Below, one piece after another: positions 59,334 through 64,000 of a stretch of DNA of 64,000 nt; positions within the stretch are counted from its first letter, which is position 1; each line of letters starts with the position of its first letter. Origin of the DNA: Cercis canadensis (Eukaryota; Streptophyta; Magnoliopsida; Fabales; Fabaceae); NCBI GenBank assembly GCA_003255065.1, contig QAOA01000562.1, positions 599,232 through 663,231 on the forward strand, given 5' to 3'. A model generated the notes under the pieces. The model made no database searches and was not told the origin of the DNA. It saw nothing but the letters and a program-made list of their open reading frames with translations. Position numbers and translations under genes: made by a program.

Positions 59334-59716
59334 CGCTTCAAGTGGAGGCTGAAGTGTTTGTAATTGATGTGTTATCTTAAAAGTTGTATGTATAAAACTT
59401 CAAAAAAGACTGCGGCACAAAAATATCTTTGCATGCTTGAAATATTGGTTCTTATGAAATCGAATGTGACCTACGTACAATAATCACGCACGTAAAAAAG
59501 TCGTAATATGTAGAAAACGAATCTAAGTATATATAGAATGAAAGATGCTGACAACCTTCGACTTAGAATAGCTGAATGATTGACTTGTTTGATGGTGCTA
59601 CCAAATTGTAAGGTGAGTTAAACCAAGAGACATTAACAACCCAAAAAAGAAGAGATTGTGACAATCTAGTTTTTGTTTCCTTATTACATGGCACAGTAAA
59701 CATGATATTAAGGGGG
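59334..59716. other. Spacer between P450 genes F and G
   Basis: Upstream region of pseudogene F (TATA-like 'gtatgtataaaac' near 59388) and the 3' flank of G. Nothing else seen. Confidence 0.6.
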
Positions 59717-61398
59717 TCAATAGACATTATCATGAAGTGAAGGATTATATGGAGTGGGAACCAAATAGAGGTTGTTTTTCCTTCCAACTGCAGCTCCGAA
59801 GGATTCAGTCATATCCAAGTTCTCTGGTTTCATTCCATTTGTGAGTTCCCTATCAAAGTGGTAGAGTAATTTAGCTAGAGGAAGCTCAATATTGGCTACA
59901 CCGAATAAAATGCCTGGACATATTCTCCTTTGTCTCTTTGAAATCGAAAGAAGTGCCATGGAATCTCTCTGGTATAAAGCTCTCAGCATCATACCAATAG
60001 GTGGGATCTCTCCCAAGTGCCCACGCATTTACCATGACTTTTGTCTTGATGGGTATTTCATATCCAGCAATCTTGCATGCTTCATTGCATTCTCTTGGCA
60101 GCAACAAAGGAACAGGAGTGTGTAACCTCAAGGTTTCTTTTATCACTGACTTAAAGTAACCAAGTTCCTGCAGATCATCCTCAGAAATTGTTTTCTTTCC
60201 CTTGAAAGCTTCCCTTATTTCAGCTTGAGCCTTCTCCCTCACTCTTGGGTTTCTCATCATCTCTGACATAGCCCACTCTAGTGCTGTTACAGAAGTATGA
60301 GTTCCAGCACCAAACATATCCTGGATAAGTGTTGCAAAAGTTTTTAGATAAACATTCACACAAGAAGAAAATGATCATTGTATGAGGAAATTAAATTTGA
60401 TGCCATTGATTTTGTCACATACTTTTGTGAAAACTCATAGCAAATAGATATCATAAGGCTGATAATAACATGAACTTTATGGCGTATATATACTAATTAC
60501 TAACCCAAATCACAGCTTTGATGTTGTTGGTTGTGATTGGGACATCAAGGTTTCCACTTTGTTGGACTCGTAAAAGAACATCAACAAGATCTTCCTCCCC
60601 TGCTTCACCCTTGCCTTCTTTTGCTTTCATCTTCTTCACTTGATGCTCGTTGACTATTTTTTCTAAGATCTTGTCGAGGTGCTTATGCATCTTCTCCAAT
60701 TTGGCTTTGGTTCGAGTTATCAGATGAATGGGTTTCAGTGTAGGAAACAAATCAAACAGGTCAAACCCTGCAGTCAGTTCTACTCCTTTTTTGAGCAAAG
60801 CTAAAAGTTCATCTTCATCTTCAGATTTTTTACCACATGCTGCCCTGCAAACAATAGTACTTACCAAAGAGAAAATTCTTGTAGTGAGATTGATTGGTGA
60901 ACCTGCAGACAACTGAATTGATTCTATGAGCTTAGCTATCTCATCTTCTCGAAGAAAGGATAAAGACCGAACCTTTTTAGCACTTAGAAGCTCTAACGTG
61001 CATATTTTCCGCATTTGTCTCCAGTAATCACCGTAAGGAGCAAAAGCAATATCCGTTGAGTCATAGGCCATAATTTTTGGGCAAAGAAGTTCAGGCCTCT
61101 GCACAAAAGCAAGATCATGTGTTTTCATTATCTCCTTGGCCAAATCTGCAGATGATACAACCACTGCAGAAATTTCACCCAGTTGCAGGTGCATCAAAGG
61201 TCCATATTTGTGGGCTAATTCTCGAAGGGCATGGTGTGGAAGTGACCCTGCTACTGCTAGTTGATGCAGGTTCCCTATGAGGGGTAGTTTCCATAGCCCT
61301 GGGGGCAACTTGGCTTTCACTTTTTGCTTGTAGTTCTTTGCAAGCCAAACCAAGAGGAGGAAAAATGTAATAAGCAAGAAGGAAGATTGCAGTTCCAT
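59717..61398 (-). pseudogene. P450 gene G: gene C copy killed by a 29-bp deletion
   Basis: Exon 1 (61398-60505, 298 residues) is fully open and very close to gene C. Exon 2 (60320-59717) is 604 bp, exactly 29 bp shorter than the 633 bp of gene C. The deletion falls at about 59929-59930 and removes the stretch coding for the FEYLPFGAG part of the heme loop, shifting the frame so translation ends after [10 protein letters not shown]. The oxygen motif is AGTHTS, with the acidic residue replaced by His. Everything else is intact, so the inactivation looks recent. A truncated protein without the heme Cys could be made but not bind heme. Confidence 0.92.
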
Positions 61399-61399
61399 G

Positions 61400-61996
61400 G
61401 CCTCAAAGGGGAACTCAGTTTTCTGCAGATGATATGTTTCATTTTCCTAGTTATATATAAAACTTCAATGAAGAGTGTGGCGCATAATTTTTTTTTTCTT
61501 TTGTCTTTATTCATAGTTGACCTGTGATATTCACATATATTAACTTTTTAAATCTAAACATGTGGGAAGCGAGATAAGTATATACTTTGAAGATTTCTCA
61601 ATCCTTGATAGCATTCCTATAAATTATTTAGTGGTTTAAGAGTGGCAGCAATAAACAATTATCACATGATACAAAGCTCTAACGTACATATTTTCCTCAT
61701 CTGTCTCCAGTAATCACCATAAGGAGCAAAGGCAATGTCTACTGAATCATAAGCAACGATCTTAGAAGAAAGAAACTCTGGCCTCTGAGCAAAAGCAAGA
61801 TCATATGTTTTCATTACCTCCATGGCCATCTTGGAAGATGATACAATCACTGCAGAAATTTCACCCAGTTCCCTATGAGAGGTAGTTTCCATGGCCCCGG
61901 AGGCAGTTTACGGACCAGACTCTTAGCTCTAGAGTTTTGCTTGTAGTATGTTGGAAAATGAAAGAGGGGGGAGCAAGTTCTACATTGGTTAAAGAT
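61400..61996. repeat. Block nearly identical to 51985-52577
   Basis: The gene G upstream region and the D-type fragment match gene C's upstream region and gene D without a difference that I could see over about 590 bp, ending exactly at the N at 61997. Neighbouring gene C and G exons differ at more sites. Either very recent duplication or conversion, or a misplaced contig end. Confidence 0.8.
61451..61462 (-). promoter_or_regulatory. TATA box of P450 pseudogene G
   Basis: Minus strand TTTTATATATAA in the same place as in genes C and E; the surrounding upstream sequence matches gene C almost base for base. Confidence 0.6.
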
Positions 61997-61997
61997 N
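61997..61997. other. Single-N assembly join inside P450 gene H
   Basis: The right side restarts at a point equivalent to 61814 on the left side, so the two sides overlap in content but differ by the ~100-bp deletion. Confidence 0.9.
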
Positions 61998-62221
61998 ATT
62001 ACCTCCATGGCCATCTTGGAAGATGATACAATCACTGCAGAAATTTCACCTAGTTGTAAATGCATCAAAGGTCCATATTTATGGGCTAGTTCTCTGAGAG
62101 CATGGTGTGGAAGTAACCCTGCTACTACTAGTTGATGCAGGTTCCCTATGAGAGGTAGTTTCCATGGCCCCGGAGGCAGTTTACGGACCAGACTCTTAGC
62201 TCTAGAGTTTTGCTTGTAGTA

Positions 62222-62822
62222 TGTTGGAAAATGAAAGAGTGGGAGCAAGTTCTACATTAGTTAAAGATGAGAAAAACAAAGAGTATATAAAGTAAAGTGA
62301 CACAAGTCTAAATGCCTTAAGCATTTTGGACAAGAAGTGACACACTCAACATGAAGACAACACTCTCCGCAACATGAAAGCTTGGATGGGGCCCACTCAC
62401 ATATTTCAACATGGTATTAGAGCTCACATAGCTTAACAACCCAGTTCGATCCAAGACTCAAACAAGACCTGTGGCTTCTGAGACTTAAGCATAAAAAAAA
62501 AAAAAAAAANNNNAAAAAAAAAAAAAAAAAAAAGAGCACAAGCCCAAGGGGTGGAAAAAAAAAAAGAAACTGACCTGTGGCCTCTGTGGCTCGAAGCTTG
62601 AAGTACAAATCCAGGCTAAGATTTAAATAATAAAAAAATGGCAAGTCACAACTAGGATAAAAAGGCCAGTTGAACTTGAGGAGGAGTGTTGAAAAATGAA
62701 AGAGTGGGTAACACAAGTCCAAATGTCTTAGGCATTTTGGACAAGAAGTGACATACTCAACATGAAGACAACACTCACCACAACATGAAGGCTTGGATGT
62801 GGCCCACTCACATATTTCAACA
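62222..62822 (-). mobile_element. TRIM element in P450 gene H
   Basis: First LTR 62222-62411 (190 bp); PBS TGGTATTAGAGC from 62412, one base off the copy in D; interior with long A-runs and a 4-base N gap (62510-62513); second LTR 62687-62822, shortened to 136 bp by an internal deletion after 'aaagagtggg'. Same insertion point in the P450 exon as the element at 52534-53163. Confidence 0.87.
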
Positions 62823-62939
62823 TACCTTGTAAGCCAAATCAATAAGGAAGAGATGAACAAGGTAATGACCAGAAGGGAAGATTGAAATTCCATGGCATGA
62901 AGGGAAAGACTGTTTGAGACTGCTATGTTTTATTCCTCC

Positions 62940-63200
62940 TGTTAATACCCAAAATATTCATTACCTATTGCTACAGTAAAAATACCATAGTACCCTTGCT
63001 AAGGTATACATTCTTTTACTTAATCTCTTCAGAGCACAGACAAAGGGGGACGTTTTCCTTTTCCTCTAGGGCTTTCCTCTCCTTGCCTATATCTCTAACT
63101 TGAGCGTCGGAGGTGGCGCCGGAGCTCCGGCTCCGGCCTCCCCTGACCGTCCCTCTCTCTTTTGCAGGTTGCCTACCTCACTTAAACTCAGGCAACGACA
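62940..63200 (+). repeat. Probable 5' LTR of the gypsy-like element
   Basis: TG...CA ends, 261 bp, placed between the P450 flank break and the PBS. The second LTR is outside the window, so the borders rest on these two points alone. Confidence 0.65.
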
Positions 63201-63643
63201 TTTGGCGCCGTCTGTGGGAACGAGACTTGATTCCCTTGTTCCGCCACACAAAGCTCGAGCTTTTCTCTCGGCAAAACCAAGAGCAACAACTCTAACACAC
63301 ACTAGCTGCGAGTCCTCTATCACTCAAAGAATCAAGCAAATCGCTCTTTTAAGCCCCGATTTCTACTTGGTCTCAGTCACCTTCGCTGCCTCTTTCCGTC
63401 CCTGATTTTGTGCTTCAAGCCTTCAACTGGGAAAAAGCAGCTATGTTCAAAGAGTTGCTTTAGAAAAACCAGACTACCATAAACAACGTGACTTCAATTC
63501 TAGGTTCCTTTCTCTCTTTATTTGCTTCATTTCTCTATTTGTTTCCTGAGAAAATGCTGGGAAAGAAAATGGCTTGAGGAAGCAACTTCCAATCCGAATC
63601 TCAAATTGCTCAGCACCATGGCTTTAAAAAGGGAAAATGTGGA

Positions 63644-63835
63644 AGAGCAATCCACCCGACCTTCGATCTCCAAGGTCATCAATGTGGAAAAACAATCCTA
63701 CCCAAAGGTGTAGAAGCAATCCACCCGACCTCCGAGCTCCAAGGTCATTAGGGTAAAACAATCCTACTCAAAGAGGTGAAGCAATTCACCCGACCTCCGG
63801 TCTCCAAGGTCATCAACAGTGTCGAAGCAATCCAG
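63644..63835 (+). repeat. Short tandem repeats, unit about 66-69 bp
   Basis: Three imperfect units begin 'gaagcaatccacccgacc' (63644, 63713, 63779) and include 'tccaaggtcat' and 'aaacaatcctac'; a fourth partial start lies near 63823. They lie in the leader/early gag region of the gypsy-like element. Confidence 0.8.
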
Positions 63836-64000
63836 CTAGAGAGGGTAAAGGCTGACCTCTCCATTTGACCTCGAGGACTGGAAGACAAACAAATACTAAA
63901 GCCTTTCACAAGCGTTGAAGTGTAATTAGTTAATAAAGTCCAACTTTAAAACAAAGTTGAAGCCACTTCCAAGTCAGAAGTTGGAAAAGACTGAGAACCC

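Larger units (their letters stand above)
61666..62893 (-). pseudogene. P450 gene H: second copy of the TRIM-interrupted fragment
   Basis: 5' end of exon 1 at 62893-62823 (MEFQSSLLVIT...), TRIM element at 62222-62822, and the next exon 1 part at 62221-61998 with the segment after the proline hinge kept (it is deleted in D). Then a single N at 61997, left of which 61666-61996 repeats the D version including its deletion and the first 48 bp of the TRIM. The left part may be an assembly artefact. No exon 2. Shares its TRIM insertion point with gene D. Confidence 0.85.
62940..64000 (+). mobile_element. Gypsy-like LTR retrotransposon, 5' part (runs off window)
   Basis: The P450 upstream sequence is interrupted after 'tattcctcc' when compared with the gene D flank ('tattcatccctag'). 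A probable LTR, TGTTAATACC... to ...CAACGACA, spans 62940-63200. It is followed by TTTGGCGCCGTCTGTGGG, whose TGGCGCC core is the typical primer-binding site of many plant Ty3/gypsy elements. The leader then contains ~67-bp repeats (63644-63835). No gag or pol domain is reached before 64000, so the lineage and the target duplication cannot be determined. Confidence 0.75.

Noticed and set aside
63100..63405. 101-codon frame rich in Ala/Pro
   Set aside because: It spans the LTR end and primer-binding site of the gypsy-like element, so it is not a host gene.
1..64000. CRISPR arrays, operons, phage or bacterial genes; tRNA and rRNA genes
   Set aside because: Gene structure is that of a plant nuclear genome; no repeat-spacer array and no convincing tRNA or rRNA fold was noticed by eye.

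Overview
The window is nuclear DNA from a flowering plant. It is AT-rich, has GT-AG introns, tandem cytochrome P450 genes, a DYW-class PPR gene, a GRAS gene, a CASP-like gene and plant LTR retrotransposons. The gene set fits a core eudicot, probably a rosid tree; Citrus is a guess, not a demonstrated assignment. The sequence is a draft: a 224-base N gap, a 4-base N gap, and four single-N joins, three of them flanked by repeated sequence.

Region 1 (1-40000) is ordinary euchromatin with low-copy genes: a PAT1-branch GRAS regulator (minus), a long AT-rich stretch with MITE-like repeats, a mitochondrial complex I subunit (minus), an intronless DYW PPR gene (minus), a small unknown plant protein (plus), a secreted FAS1-domain protein (minus), a secreted X8/CBM43 protein (plus), a CASP-like 2B-type membrane protein (plus), the cytosolic Fe-S assembly factor NAR1 (plus, 11 coding exons), a SERP/RAMP4 ER protein (plus, first coding exon is only the ATG) and a plant coiled-coil protein (minus, 5 exons). 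Coding exons were worked out by joining splice sites in frame. From memory, the complex I, CASP-like and NAR1 genes lie close together around At4g16440-At4g16450 in Arabidopsis, which suggests conserved microsynteny.

Region 2 (40382-45108) is one complete but dead Ty1/copia element with two LTRs, a PBS, a polypurine tract and a perfect 5-bp target-site duplication (caaaa). It ends about 130 bp beyond the stop codon of the first P450.

Region 3 (45242-62893) is a tandem array of CYP71-clan (CYP71D-like) P450 genes, all on the minus strand. Two genes look intact (45242-46903 and 50277-51983). One is open but carries an in-frame 78-bp internal duplication (55021-56810). One is an isolated 3' fragment (49156-49993). 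One has a single 29-bp deletion that removes the heme-binding loop (59717-61398). One is riddled with stops and frameshifts (57725-59333). Two related 5' fragments share the same TRIM retrotransposon insertion (52258-53234 and about 61666-62893). A gypsy-like LTR element begins at 62940 and runs off the end. The array is a clear record of gene birth and death. I did not see a wholly new biological system; the most unusual items are the P450 array with its shared TRIM insertion, the ATG-only exon, the GC-AG intron and the foldback element in the NAR1 promoter region.
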